64,000 nt of DNA from Luteibacter aegosomatissinici (GCF_023078495.1 NZ_CP095742.1:2542001-2606000), one strand, 5' to 3'. Shown: positions 25,722 through 34,509, counted from the stretch's first letter. The notes: a model not told the origin generated them from the sequence alone. Numbers and translations: made by a program.

Positions 25722-26453
25722 ATGAACGCCCCCCTCGAAGCGACCGAACTGACCCTCCACGACCAGGTGCACGGCGAGGGTTTCGCCTTCGTACAGGGCG
25801 ATACCATGCGCGATCTGGTGAGCCACGTGGCTTCGCTGGCCGACTGGGAAGCGTTCGCCGCCAGCTGGAACGCGCTCGAGCCGGATACCTACCTTGCGGC
25901 CACGGGCCGCTTCCGCCGGCGCCGGCATGCCACGTATTCGGCGGAGCGCTTCGGCCATATCGACCAGCGCCCGCACCAGGCCCACTTCCAGGCGCGCAGC
26001 TACAACTCGCTGCAGGGCGATATCCAGCGCTGGTTCGAACCCGTGCTCCCGGAGATCGCCGCCGGCCCTACCATGCAGGCCATCCTGGGCTTCTGCCGTG
26101 ACTTCTTCGGCGGCCTCTCGCCCGATGTGCCGCACTGGCATATCGAGGTGCACCAGTTCCGCATCGAGGCGACCGCCGGTGCCGCGGGCGAACCGACGCC
26201 GGAGGGCAGCCACCGTGACGGGGTTGATTACGTCCTGGTCCTGCTGGTGGATCGCGAGAACATTGCCAGCGGCACGACCACGATCCATGCGCCCGATGGC
26301 ACCGCGCTAGGCGAGTTCACCCTGGCCCGGCCGTTCGATGCCGCGCTGATCCATGACCCGCGCGTGTTCCACGGCGTCACCCCCGTCACCCCGCTCGATC
26401 CGGCGCAAGCCTCGCACCGCGATGTGCTCGTCGTGACCTTTCGCGGCGGCTGA
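25722..26453 (+). CDS. 2-oxoglutarate/Fe(II) oxygenase family protein (PF10014-like)
   Basis: A 243-residue protein of the 2OG-Fe_Oxy_2 type. GSHRDGVDYV gives the HxD iron motif, IHDPRVFHGVTPV the distal His, and HRDVLVVTFR the 2OG-contacting Arg. These cupin-fold dioxygenases hydroxylate small molecules or amino acids; the closest named group includes L-isoleucine dioxygenases, but the substrate is unknown. ATG 25722 is six bases after TATACT without a Shine-Dalgarno sequence, so it is probably leaderless. Confidence 0.8.
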   Translation: MNAPLEATELTLHDQVHGEGFAFVQGDTMRDLVSHVASLADWEAFAASWNALEPDTYLAATGRFRRRRHATYSAERFGHIDQRPHQAHFQARSYNSLQGDIQRWFEPVLPEIAAGPTMQAILGFCRDFFGGLSPDVPHWHIEVHQFRIEATAGAAGEPTPEGSHRDGVDYVLVLLVDRENIASGTTTIHAPDGTALGEFTLARPFDAALIHDPRVFHGVTPVTPLDPAQASHRDVLVVTFRGG

Positions 26454-26558
26454 AGGCCCCCGGGGTGAGACGATCCGCGGAGGAGATGTCCCCGATTCTC
26501 AAATTGCCGACATCTACCCATGCCACAATGGGATCCCTCGCCGCCACAGATTGAAGTG

Positions 26559-26888
26559 ATGAATTCGTCCGGCAAATACGATTTCAGACAGTTCCAGGAC
26601 GAACTCGCCGCGCTCGACCGCCAGAAAGCCGTTTCCCCGGCACCCGTCGCTGCGCCTGCCGCATCGGGACCCGAGAAGCGCAAGCCCGGCAGGCCGAAGA
26701 CTGTTCGTGTCGACCCCCTCGCTGATGCGCGGGTGGCTTTTGACGCCCTGCGTGTCAGTTACAAGCTGAGCGTGGCCGATGTGATCTCCTGGTTCCCGGA
26801 GGAGGAAGGCATCGCCTACCTGCAGGCCCTGCTGGCCCAGCCTGCGCCAAAACGCCGCCGCAAGAAGAGCGAAGACGCCGGAACCTGA
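26559..26888 (+). CDS. hypothetical protein with AT-hook-like motif
   Basis: A 109-residue basic protein. The middle contains KRKPGRPKTVRV (about 41-52), a GRP core flanked by Lys/Arg like an AT-hook, then a small helical region (SYKLSVADVISWFPEEEG) and a strongly basic tail (PKRRRKK). It may bind DNA or nucleic acid, but no domain is recognised. ATG 26559 has GAAGTG just upstream; ATG 26520 is in frame as an alternative. It ends 17 bases before the bestrophin gene. Confidence 0.5.
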   Translation: MNSSGKYDFRQFQDELAALDRQKAVSPAPVAAPAASGPEKRKPGRPKTVRVDPLADARVAFDALRVSYKLSVADVISWFPEEEGIAYLQALLAQPAPKRRRKKSEDAGT

Positions 26889-26905
26889 GGGCGTACGATA
26901 ACGGG

Positions 26906-27790
26906 ATGACACCCCGTACCCGTACCCGCACCCCCGGCATCCGCTCCCTGCTGTTTGCCTACCGCGGCACGATCATGCCGGTGATCCTGCGCCGCGTGCT
27001 CTATGCCGTCGCGCTATCGCTGGTCGTGGCCGTGCTTGACCTGAAGTACGGCTGGTTCAGCGGCGGCCTGAATGCCACGCCACTCACGCTAATGGGCCTG
27101 ACCCTGGCGATCTTTCTTGGCTTTCGCAACCAGGTGGCCTACCAGCGCTGGTGGGAGGCGCGCAATCTCTGGGGCGAACTCGTCACCGTGGGGCGCGACC
27201 TCGCGCGACAGGTAACGGCCTTCCTGCCGCGAGCTTCCGCGGCCGAGCGCGCCACCCTCATCGGGATGGTTATCGCGTTCGCCCACGCGCTGCGCCACCA
27301 CCTGCGCGACACGGACCCCGCGCCTGAACTCTCCACATGGCTCGCGCCACGCCTTGCTGATGAGGCGCTTGCCGCCCCCAACCGACCCGCATTCCTGGTG
27401 CATCGGCTAGGCGTCGCGCTCGCTGATGCGTCGCGTGCGGAAGGCTCGGATCCGATACTGCTTGCCAGTATCGACAGCAAGGTAAGCCAGCTGTCTCACG
27501 TACTGGCAGGCTGCGAACGCATCAGCAATACGCCCATCCCATTCTCGTACATCCTCTTGCTGCACCGATCGGTGCATGTGTACTGCTTCTTCCTGCCGTT
27601 CTGCCTCGTCGGCGTCATGGGTTGGTTTACCCCCGTCGTGGTGGCGATCCTGGCCTACACCTTCTTCGGGCTGGATGCCCTGGGCGACCAGATCGAAGAT
27701 CCGTTCGACGTGATGCCGAACGATTTGCCGCTCGACGTGTACACGACGAACATACAAGCCGACCTGATGGCGCTTTTAAAGCAAGGCTGA
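26906..27790 (+). CDS. bestrophin-family anion channel
   Basis: A 294-residue membrane protein of the bestrophin/UPF0187 family, which forms pentameric anion or cation channels. Features seen are FLGFRNQVAYQRWWEARNLW (cytoplasmic gating helix), HRLGVALADASRAEG, and FCLVGVMGWFTPVVVAILAY as a later transmembrane helix, plus DPFDVMPNDLPLD, the conserved acidic C-terminal motif. TACGAT ends six bases before the ATG and no good Shine-Dalgarno sequence is present, so a leaderless start is possible. Confidence 0.88.
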   Translation: MTPRTRTRTPGIRSLLFAYRGTIMPVILRRVLYAVALSLVVAVLDLKYGWFSGGLNATPLTLMGLTLAIFLGFRNQVAYQRWWEARNLWGELVTVGRDLARQVTAFLPRASAAERATLIGMVIAFAHALRHHLRDTDPAPELSTWLAPRLADEALAAPNRPAFLVHRLGVALADASRAEGSDPILLASIDSKVSQLSHVLAGCERISNTPIPFSYILLLHRSVHVYCFFLPFCLVGVMGWFTPVVVAILAYTFFGLDALGDQIEDPFDVMPNDLPLDVYTTNIQADLMALLKQG

Positions 27791-27804
27791 CGCCTTGCAT
27801 CGCT

Positions 27805-29391
27805 TCAGAACACGTGCCGCAATAGCCAGAACAAACCAGCTGCCAGGGCAATCGACACGGGCAAGGTAAGCACCCATGCAAGCAGCATGTTGCGCACCGT
27901 AGGCCACTGCAGGCCGGAGCCGTTCGCAGTCATCGTCCCCGCCACACCGGACGAGAGCACGTGCGTGGTACTCACCGGCAGACCGAAGCGATCGGCCGCG
28001 CCAATGGTCAGCATCGCCACGACTTCCGCGGACGCCCCTTGCGCGTAGGTGAGGTGCTGCTTGCCGATCCGCTCGCCGACCGTGCGCACGATGCGCCGCC
28101 AGCCCACCATCGTGCCCAGGCCCAGGGCGATAGCAACCGCCACCTTCACCCAGGTCGGGATGAACTTGGTCGCCTTGTCGAGCAGGCCATGGTAGTTATC
28201 GAGTACGCCCTGGTCCTCGGGTGAGAACGCCGGCTTCTTGTCCTTGGCCATGAGGCGCAGCGCCTCTGAACTGAGGTACATGTTGTTGCGAACGTTGTTG
28301 ACCTCGTGCTGCGGCACATCGGCGAGCGACGGACGCTGTGCGACCTGATCCGCAATCGTGGCCGTAAGCTGGGTCAATGCCTGGAGGGCCTGCGGCGTAG
28401 CCTCATGCGACTGGATGTAGTGCTCGATCTCGGCGCGCGGGTTCGCGACCGGCTGCGTACCGCTGGCGTACTTCGACAGGGTCTCGCTCGCATGGTGTGC
28501 GACTGACACGAAGGTCTGTGTCTCGCCGCTGGTCACTGCCTTGTTCAGCGCATACGCGCTGGGGACGGTGCCGATAAGGATCAGCATGATGAGGCCCATG
28601 CCCTTCTGGCCATCGTTCGAACCGTGGGCGAACGACACGCCGGTGCAGGTGAGGATGAGCAGCGAGCGCACCCAGAACGGCGGCGGCTTGTCGCCATGCG
28701 GCTCCTGGTAAAGCTCCGGCACCTTGACGAACGTCTTCAGCGCGAGCAACAACAGGTACGCCAGCGCGAAACCGATCAGGGGCGAGAACAGCAACGACTT
28801 GCCCACGCTCAAGGCCTGGCTCCAGTCCACCGACGCGTTGGCATCCCCCGGGTTCATCATCTGGTTCATCACGCCCACGCCGATGATCGAACCGATCAGG
28901 GTGTGCGAACTCGATGATGGCAAACCAAGCCACCAGGTACCGAGGTTCCAGATGATGGCCGCGATCAGCAGCGAGAACACCATGGCGAAGCCCACGCCGG
29001 TGCCTACGTTGAGCACGAGCCCAATGGGCAGCAACTGGAGCACCGCATAGGCCACGGCACCGCTGGAGATAAGCACGCCAAGGAAGTTCCAGCTACCGGA
29101 CCATACGACGGCGAATGTCGCCGGCAGTGAACGGGTGTAGATAACCGTAGCCACCGCGTTCGCCGTGTCGTGGAATCCGTTGACGAACTCGAAGCCCAGC
29201 GCAATCAGCAGCGCGATACCCAGCAGCACGTATTCGAAGGTGGGGCTAGCGGGTGCAACGGTCAGGTCGTGACCCAGTTGCGATCCCACGTAAATGGCCG
29301 CGGCAAGGAGGACACCGGCGCCCGCCAGGAAGCTGATCATGCGGGTTTGCGGGGAGCCGACGGGTTGGGAGCTCAGGACGGTGCTGTTCAT
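27805..29391 (-). CDS. pitA: inorganic phosphate transporter, PiT family
   Basis: A 528-residue inner-membrane Pi/divalent-metal symporter. The family signatures are GFEFVNGFHDTANAVATVIYT near residues 60-85 and the repeat GLPVSTTHVLSSGVAGTM towards the C-terminus, with GSNDGQKGMG between. A large hydrophilic loop (about 300-400) is found between membrane halves, as in longer bacterial Pit proteins. It is divergent from the CHAD gene, whose product binds polyphosphate in characterised cases, so the pair may share phosphate-dependent control. Confidence 0.92.
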   Translation of the reverse strand: MNSTVLSSQPVGSPQTRMISFLAGAGVLLAAAIYVGSQLGHDLTVAPASPTFEYVLLGIALLIALGFEFVNGFHDTANAVATVIYTRSLPATFAVVWSGSWNFLGVLISSGAVAYAVLQLLPIGLVLNVGTGVGFAMVFSLLIAAIIWNLGTWWLGLPSSSSHTLIGSIIGVGVMNQMMNPGDANASVDWSQALSVGKSLLFSPLIGFALAYLLLLALKTFVKVPELYQEPHGDKPPPFWVRSLLILTCTGVSFAHGSNDGQKGMGLIMLILIGTVPSAYALNKAVTSGETQTFVSVAHHASETLSKYASGTQPVANPRAEIEHYIQSHEATPQALQALTQLTATIADQVAQRPSLADVPQHEVNNVRNNMYLSSEALRLMAKDKKPAFSPEDQGVLDNYHGLLDKATKFIPTWVKVAVAIALGLGTMVGWRRIVRTVGERIGKQHLTYAQGASAEVVAMLTIGAADRFGLPVSTTHVLSSGVAGTMTANGSGLQWPTVRNMLLAWVLTLPVSIALAAGLFWLLRHVF

Positions 29392-29500
29392 CGCGTGCCT
29401 CCGGTCATGACCCGCCCAGAACTAGCAAGGCTGCATGACGGTCTGGTGTCAGGATGGCCGAATACGGCTATCCCGCCCGTCACGTGGTATACACAGGCCG

Positions 29501-30310
29501 ATGCCACCCAAGAGCGCGCCAAGCATTCCGACGGCCCTGGCCCTGTTCGCCTCCCGCGAATGCCGCAGCGTCGCGCGCTCGCTGGCCAACACGAAGGACC
29601 GCCATGCCGGCATCCACGCCGCCCGCAAGGGGCTCCGCCGACTGAAAAGCCTGTTGCGCCTGGGCGCGGATGTGTTTGGCGCCAACCTGGCGGATATCGA
29701 GGGACGGATAGGAAAACTGGCTGCGAGCCTTTCGCCACTGCGGGATGCGCATGTCGCGGTGACCCTCGCCCACACGCTCGCCGGACCACGGCCTTCGGCC
29801 GCCTGGGCCGAGGCGATCACCACCCTTGAGCACCGGCGGGATGGCAGGTTGATCGAGGCCTTGCAGAAGGACCCTCGCTTCCTCAAGCGCAGACACGCGG
29901 TGCGCGAGCTTGGCGACATGGTGGAGCGATTACCGTGGCGCCTGGTCAAGCGCGGTGTGGTGGAATCCACCCTGGACGACCAGCAGCAGCGCGTCGTTGC
30001 GGCAGGCAAGCGGGTCCGCAAAGATGCGTCGCCCGGGAATCTCCACCGCTGGCGCCGTCGGGCCCGACGGTTACGCATGCAACTACAGTACTGGCGCCGC
30101 GTCCTCCGCGCCGCCAACAAGACCGCACACCATCGCGCAAAGCACGACAAGGCGTCCACGCATGCCATGTCGAAGCTCTCCGACGCGCTGGGGGCGAAGC
30201 AGGATCTGCGAGCGCTGCGCGTGAACCTGCGAGCGTTGAAGAAACCAGCGCTGACGGCCCCTCTCACGGACCAGATCGCCGAAGAACTCAAAAAGCACCG
30301 AAAATTGTAG
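29501..30310 (+). CDS. CHAD-domain protein
   Basis: A 269-residue helical protein with a CHAD domain; basic helices carry the conserved His and Lys/Arg (HAGIHAARKGLRRLKSLLRLG near the start, HRWRRRARRLRMQLQYWRR in the middle). CHAD domains bind inorganic polyphosphate granules. No CYTH (ThTPase) partner is fused. The start follows TATACA by seven bases without a Shine-Dalgarno sequence, consistent with a leaderless mRNA. The stop TAG is in a REP element. Divergent from the Pi transporter. Confidence 0.85.
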   Translation: MPPKSAPSIPTALALFASRECRSVARSLANTKDRHAGIHAARKGLRRLKSLLRLGADVFGANLADIEGRIGKLAASLSPLRDAHVAVTLAHTLAGPRPSAAWAEAITTLEHRRDGRLIEALQKDPRFLKRRHAVRELGDMVERLPWRLVKRGVVESTLDDQQQRVVAAGKRVRKDASPGNLHRWRRRARRLRMQLQYWRRVLRAANKTAHHRAKHDKASTHAMSKLSDALGAKQDLRALRVNLRALKKPALTAPLTDQIAEELKKHRKL

Positions 30311-30331
30311 GAGCGCGCTTGCGCGCCTACA
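30306..30331. repeat. REP element, compact palindrome
   Basis: TGTAGGAGCGCGC-TT-GCGCGCCTACA is a short fused pair. The TAG at 30308-30310 terminates the CHAD gene. A second inverted repeat (ACAGACG with CGTCTGT) follows at 30332-30352. Confidence 0.8.
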
Positions 30332-30384
30332 ACAGACGGCTGGACGTCTGTATGCTCCGGGGTTTCCCCGCCGGAGTCGCCCCC

Positions 30385-31131
30385 ATGCTTCGAGTGACCT
30401 TGAAGGCCCTCGCCCTCGCCTGCCTCATCGCCCTGCCCGTACACGCAGCGGATACGCCCAACACGCTTACAGACGCCGAGCGCGGCCAGGGCTTCAAACT
30501 CTTGTTCGATGGCAAGACCCTCGATGGCTGGCATTCGTTCCAGCAGAAGGGCACGGGCAAGGACTGGAGCGTCGCCGACGGCGCGATTCGTCTCGATCGC
30601 GACCTGAAGGCACCGGATGCCGACTTCGCCGACCTGGTCAGCAATGCCGAGTACGAGAACTTCGATCTCAAGCTTGAGTGGAAGATGACCGCGTGTGCTG
30701 ACGCGGGCGTCATGTTCAACGTGAGCGAAGCACCGAAGTACAAGTACACGTGGCAAACCGGGCCGGAGATGCAGATCGCCGACCTGGTCTGCACCAAGCC
30801 CGACAGCTATACGCTGTATGAGCGCGCGGGCGACCTGTTCGACCTGATTTCGTCCGATATCGAAAACGTGCGCGAGAACGGCAACTGGAACCAGATCGAA
30901 ATCATCGTCGACCATGGCCACATGCAGTTCTTCCAGAACGGCCACAAGACGGTCGATACCCAGCTTTGGACGCCCGAGTGGAAAGCCCTCGTCGCGAAGA
31001 CCAAGTTCGCGAAGATGCCCGATTTCGCGAAATTCACCCGTGGGCACATCTCGCTGCAGGGTGGCGAAGACAAGGGTAAGCCGCCCATCCAGATCTGGTT
31101 CCGCAGCATCCGGATCAAAGACCTGGGCTAA
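30385..31131 (+). CDS. exported DUF1080 (3-keto-disaccharide hydrolase-like) protein
   Basis: A 248-residue protein with a signal peptide (MLRVTLKALALACLIALPVHA) and a DUF1080 lectin-like beta-sandwich: LLFDGKTLDGWHS, ISLQGGEDKGKPPIQIWFRSIRIK. The family includes 3-keto-glycoside hydrolases and glycan-binding proteins, often next to carbohydrate degraders. GGAG precedes the start by about nine bases. It lies immediately upstream of a chitinase but with a REP pair and boxes between, so it is not clearly in one operon. Confidence 0.85.
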   Translation: MLRVTLKALALACLIALPVHAADTPNTLTDAERGQGFKLLFDGKTLDGWHSFQQKGTGKDWSVADGAIRLDRDLKAPDADFADLVSNAEYENFDLKLEWKMTACADAGVMFNVSEAPKYKYTWQTGPEMQIADLVCTKPDSYTLYERAGDLFDLISSDIENVRENGNWNQIEIIVDHGHMQFFQNGHKTVDTQLWTPEWKALVAKTKFAKMPDFAKFTRGHISLQGGEDKGKPPIQIWFRSIRIKDLG

Positions 31132-31142
31132 TCGCAGGCCTC

Positions 31143-31210
31143 TGCAGGAGCGCGCTTGCGCGCGATTGGCGGTGCGGCAAGCCCCCATCGCGCGCAAGCG
31201 TGCTCCTACA
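31143..31210. repeat. REP pair (inverted)
   Basis: The forward unit from 31143 (TGCAGGAGCGCGCTTGCGCG, one mismatch) and the inverse unit to 31210 surround a spacer of about 20 bases, after the DUF1080 gene. Confidence 0.8.
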
Positions 31211-31220
31211 GGTCCCGCGG

Positions 31221-31240
31221 GTGACCACGTTGTCATTCCG
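31221..31240. promoter_or_regulatory. palindromic box 1 upstream of chitinase
   Basis: GTGACCACGTTGTCATTCCG shares ACGTTGTCATNCCG with a second box 190 bases downstream. It is the less symmetric copy. The 427-base gap before the chitinase gene contains these boxes and the REP pair; no gene was found in it. Confidence 0.4.
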
Positions 31241-31410
31241 AGTCACAAACGCACCTCGCCGGCCGCCTTGCGGCTGTCGCGCCGCACCACATCGTGCCGC
31301 ACCGCCTGCCAAGGCAGGTAATCGATTTCACCGCTCAGCCCTTACCGCGGCGCGCCAAATTCCGGCCGAATTAGCGCCGTGTGCCCTGTCACATTTTCGT
31401 CGATTGCAAA

Positions 31411-31430
31411 TAGACAACGTTGTCATACCG
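31411..31430. promoter_or_regulatory. palindromic box 2 upstream of chitinase
   Basis: GACAACGTTGTC (31413-31424) is a perfect 12-base palindrome, followed by ATACCG. The pattern is that of LacI-family operators and is compatible with GlcNAc/chitin control (NagR/NagQ-type), from recall rather than a search. It is about 135 bases before the chitinase start. Confidence 0.5.
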
Positions 31431-31558
31431 GACTAAACCGGACAGGTCGGGCCGTCCGCGACACACCGTGCGCCATCGCCACGGGGGCAGACACAGGCAG
31501 GCGCCGGCACCAGGGGGAAACCAACCATCCGGTAACACCACTCGAACGGAGAGTCGTC

Positions 31559-32863
31559 ATGCACGTGAATGCAGGTGTTCGGTCCCGTCTTGTCTTTGGA
31601 AGCTGTACTGGCACGCTCGGCGTTGCCATCGCCCTCGCCCTGTCTACCGTGGTACCGATGCGAGAGGCCCACGCGGCGACCGCATGCGCCGCCGCCTGGA
31701 GCGCGGGCACGGTCTATACCGCCGGCAATGTCGCCAGCGAGAACGGCGTGAACTACAAAGCCAACTGGTGGACCCAGGGGAACGACCCGGCCACGAATAG
31801 TGGCGGCGCAGGTACGGGCCAGCCATGGACCTCACAGGGCGCATGCGACGGCGGCAGCACGCCGCCCACGGACCCGCCGCCGACCGATCCGCCGCCGACC
31901 AACCCGCCCCCGGGCGCAGGTGACCTGTTCTTCAGTCCGTACAAGGACATCACCATCAACCTCGACTGGAACACCAACATCATGTCGTCGTCGGTCACGG
32001 GGACGCGTCTCCCCGTCGTCGGTTCCGGCAGCCTGGTATCCACGCAGGTGCCGAATCTCGGTGCGATTACACTGGCCTTCGCGAGCGGCGAATGCGGCAG
32101 CGAGAACTGGGGCGGCGTACCGGGCCAGGCCTTTGCCGATGCGAATATCGCCCGCCTGAATTCGGCCGGCGTGAACTATGTGGTCTCCACCGGCGGCCAG
32201 GCCGGCGTATTTACCTGCGGCAGCGCCACCGGGATGGCCCAGTTCATCAGCCGATACAACAGCTCACACCTGGTCGGTATCGATTTCGATATCGAGGGCG
32301 GCCAGAACGCGCAGCAACTCAACGCACTCGTCAGCCAGGCGGTGTACGCCGAGAGCATCTACCCGAACCTGCGCTTCTCGTTCACGCTGGCCACGCTGGC
32401 GGCCTCCGATGGCAGCTTCGGCGGCCTCAACAGCACCGGCGATGCCGTGGTGAAGGCCGTGAAGGCGTCGGGCCTGAAGAACTACACCATCAACCTGATG
32501 ACGATGGACTACGGTGCCGCGGGCGCAGGCGTCTGCGTGGTGAAGAACGGCGCGTGCGACATGGGCCAATCAGCCGTGCAGGCCGTGGTCAACCTGCAGC
32601 ACACCTATGGCATCGCTGCAAGCAAGATTGAAATCACGCCGATGATCGGTGTGAATGATGTCTCCAGCGAAGTGTTTACTACCGCCGACATCGACACGGT
32701 GACGAACTACGCCGCCACCAACAAGCTGGCTGGCGTGCATTTCTGGTCGCTCGACCGCGATACGCCCTGCTCGCAAAGCACGGCATCGCCCACCTGCAAT
32801 TCACTTCCGTCCACCACGGTGTTGCAGTACACCAAGCGTTTCCTTTCCAACCTGGGGCGCTGA
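31559..32863 (+). CDS. secreted GH18 chitinase with CBM5/12-like domain
   Basis: A 434-residue chitinase. A long signal peptide ends near residue 39-40; residues 41-96 form a CBM5/12-like chitin-binding domain (AAWSAGTVYTAG, WWTQGNDP); 97-120 are a Pro/Thr linker with three PTDPP/PTNPP repeats; 121-434 are the GH18 catalytic domain. The GH18 motif is LVGIDFDIEGG, with D242, D244 and the catalytic acid E246. GGAGAG precedes the start by seven bases. The protein is exported, and two operator-like boxes lie upstream. Confidence 0.92.
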   Translation: MHVNAGVRSRLVFGSCTGTLGVAIALALSTVVPMREAHAATACAAAWSAGTVYTAGNVASENGVNYKANWWTQGNDPATNSGGAGTGQPWTSQGACDGGSTPPTDPPPTDPPPTNPPPGAGDLFFSPYKDITINLDWNTNIMSSSVTGTRLPVVGSGSLVSTQVPNLGAITLAFASGECGSENWGGVPGQAFADANIARLNSAGVNYVVSTGGQAGVFTCGSATGMAQFISRYNSSHLVGIDFDIEGGQNAQQLNALVSQAVYAESIYPNLRFSFTLATLAASDGSFGGLNSTGDAVVKAVKASGLKNYTINLMTMDYGAAGAGVCVVKNGACDMGQSAVQAVVNLQHTYGIAASKIEITPMIGVNDVSSEVFTTADIDTVTNYAATNKLAGVHFWSLDRDTPCSQSTASPTCNSLPSTTVLQYTKRFLSNLGR

Positions 32864-32867
32864 GACA

Positions 32868-32900
32868 AAACGAGGGATGCCGGCCATACCGGCATCCCTC
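32868..32900 (-). terminator. rho-independent terminator of HTH gene
   Basis: A perfect 12-bp stem GAGGGATGCCGG/CCGGCATCCCTC with a five-base loop, followed on the minus strand by GTTTTG. It overlaps the stop codon of the minus-strand HTH gene and follows the chitinase stop, so it may also hinder read-through from the plus strand. Confidence 0.75.
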
Positions 32901-33141
32901 ACAGGTCCAGGGTTTCGCGGCGGTGATCCTCGTCCATCCAGCCCTCGCGCCGCTGCATCGACCACTCGATCTCGCGCGCCGCTTCGTTGCTGATGTACTT
33001 GCCGCGCAACATCGCGAGCAACTCGCGATCATCAATGCCAAGGATGGACGAGCGGGTTACTGCGCCGGTAATACCCTCGGTCGCAAGCTCGTCGAGCACC
33101 GTTCGAAGGTTGGCTCGTCGGTTCAATTGAATCGTATCCAT
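32899..33141 (-). CDS. small HTH DNA-binding protein
   Basis: An 80-residue protein resembling phage/ICE repressor-like HTH proteins: LLAMLRGKYISNEAAREIEWSMQRREGWMD, with the GWMD end seen in Cro/CI-like and XRE relatives. The start codon is ATG 33141, because the extended frame above is antisense-like. It ends in a terminator that overlaps the stop. Standing alone near the chitinase, it could be a local regulator or a relic of a mobile element; no phage genes are nearby. Confidence 0.65.
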   Translation of the reverse strand: MDTIQLNRRANLRTVLDELATEGITGAVTRSSILGIDDRELLAMLRGKYISNEAAREIEWSMQRREGWMDEDHRRETLDL

Positions 33142-33233
33142 GGCGCAGTACCGCTGGCGAAATAAAGCCAGGGTGCTGGCTCGGGGTGCGGCGCCGAGGT
33201 TAAGGAACGCGTGGGTTACTGTCTTACGTATAA

Positions 33234-33551
33234 CTACGTAGCATCGTGCTCCTGGCCTGCGGGCATGATCTCCACGGGAGCAAGCGGATGGATGCCGCGC
33301 TGCTCGGCAAGCACCGCGCCGACCAGTGCACCGCCACTCACCGCAGCTACCGCCAAGGTCCATGCAAGTACGCCATGCGCACTTAGCAATACCATGAGGC
33401 CGGCGGCGGCCATCGCCATGGCGGCCGCCCATGCGAAAGCCATCCACCGTGATGCGCTGGACGTGTTGCCTTTCACTACCGCCACGAGGCAATGCCGGCA
33501 CACGATGAACCCGGGTGCCAGCACGCAACTTCGACAGGGACGATCGGCCAT
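33234..33551 (-). CDS. small membrane protein with N-terminal zinc-ribbon-like cysteines
   Basis: A 105-residue protein: an N-terminal cluster CRSC (four residues) plus CRHC at about residues 6-20, like a short zinc ribbon, then two transmembrane helices (WMAFAWAAAMAMAAAGLMVLL, and a second Ala/Val/Gly helix) and a short acidic tail. Start 33551 (second Met in frame) is preferred; 33557 is the alternative. Location: inner membrane. Function unknown. Confidence 0.55.
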   Translation of the reverse strand: MADRPCRSCVLAPGFIVCRHCLVAVVKGNTSSASRWMAFAWAAAMAMAAAGLMVLLSAHGVLAWTLAVAAVSGGALVGAVLAEQRGIHPLAPVEIMPAGQEHDAT

Positions 33552-33661
33552 TGGCATGGTTCCAGGAGGGACGCGCTCATCCTGGCGGCGGGTGGCGTCG
33601 CCACGAGGTGAAGCCCGGGTAAGCCGGGCCCACCACGCTTAGCTGGCGGTTAGCTTCATCT

Positions 33662-34411
33662 TCACAGCTGGCTCATGCCACCATCGATAACGATCTCGGT
33701 ACCCACGATAAAGCCCGATTCCGGCGAGGAAAGGTGCAGCACCGTCGCCGCCACTTCCTCCGGGCGGCCAAACCGGCCAAGCGGAACCTGGGCCTGGATT
33801 TGCGCCGCGGTGGCTTCGAGCTGCGCGGCATCCATGCCCAGCTTGCCGTAAAGCGGGGTCTGCACAGGGCCCGGGCTCACCACGTTCACGCGCACGCCGT
33901 TCGGGAGCAATTCGGCCGACAGGGTGCGGGCCAGGGTGATCAGGGCAGCCTTGCTTGCGGCGTACACCGACGAGTTCGGCATGCCGATATGTGCGTTGAT
34001 CGACCCGTTAAGCACGATCGAAGCCCCCTGGTTAAGCTGCGGCAACAACGCCTGCAGCTGGAAGTAAGCACCCTTCACGTTCGTGTCGAACGTCAGGTCC
34101 CACAGGTTCTCGTCCACCTGGTCGAACGGGGCGAATTTGGCGACGCCCGCGTTGATGAAGATCGCATCGAGCTTGATCCCCTGGGCTGCGATCGCCGCGG
34201 CCAGCGACCTGGCATCCGCCATGCTCGAGGCATCGTTCTTCAGGGCGAGCGTCCCGGCGCCAATGTTCGGCACCGCCTGTTCGAGCGCCTTTTCGTCGCG
34301 ACCGGTCACGATGACCCGGGCGCCTTCCGCCGCATACGCCTGGGCGACGGCCAGGCCGATGCCGCTGGTACCGCCGGTAACGAGGACGTTCTTGCCATTG
34401 AAGCGGTTCAT
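33662..34411 (-). CDS. SDR-family oxidoreductase
   Basis: A 249-residue short-chain dehydrogenase: TGGTSGIG near residues 12-19 (NAD(P) motif), the Ser and YAASK catalytic residues (SSVYAASKAAL), and N from FINAGVA. The substrate is unknown. It is divergent from a LysR gene, with about 100 bases between the starts, so that regulator probably controls it. Confidence 0.88.
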   Translation of the reverse strand: MNRFNGKNVLVTGGTSGIGLAVAQAYAAEGARVIVTGRDEKALEQAVPNIGAGTLALKNDASSMADARSLAAAIAAQGIKLDAIFINAGVAKFAPFDQVDENLWDLTFDTNVKGAYFQLQALLPQLNQGASIVLNGSINAHIGMPNSSVYAASKAALITLARTLSAELLPNGVRVNVVSPGPVQTPLYGKLGMDAAQLEATAAQIQAQVPLGRFGRPEEVAATVLHLSSPESGFIVGTEIVIDGGMSQL

Positions 34412-34509
34412 GGTGTTACTCCGGTTGGGATGGGATGGAGCATAGATTGCTCCGCGTTCCATCGATTGGCGTACCATCCTTCCGTCGCAGACGTTCGATG
34501 GGGTCGAAC

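Noticed and set aside
30332-30352. ACAGACG-GCTGGA-CGTCTGT contains GGACGTCT, similar to the mtn operator core.
   Set aside because: Symmetry is different (a hairpin with a loop), it lacks the TTTGG/CCAAA arms and the gene downstream is not in methionine metabolism.
31379-31558. N-terminal extension of the chitinase frame.
   Set aside because: It covers the operator-like box, and the signal peptide plus GGAGAG fix the start at 31559.
32899-33141. Phage-repressor-like HTH gene as a sign of a prophage.
   Set aside because: No integrase, structural gene or attachment repeat is nearby; it stands alone.
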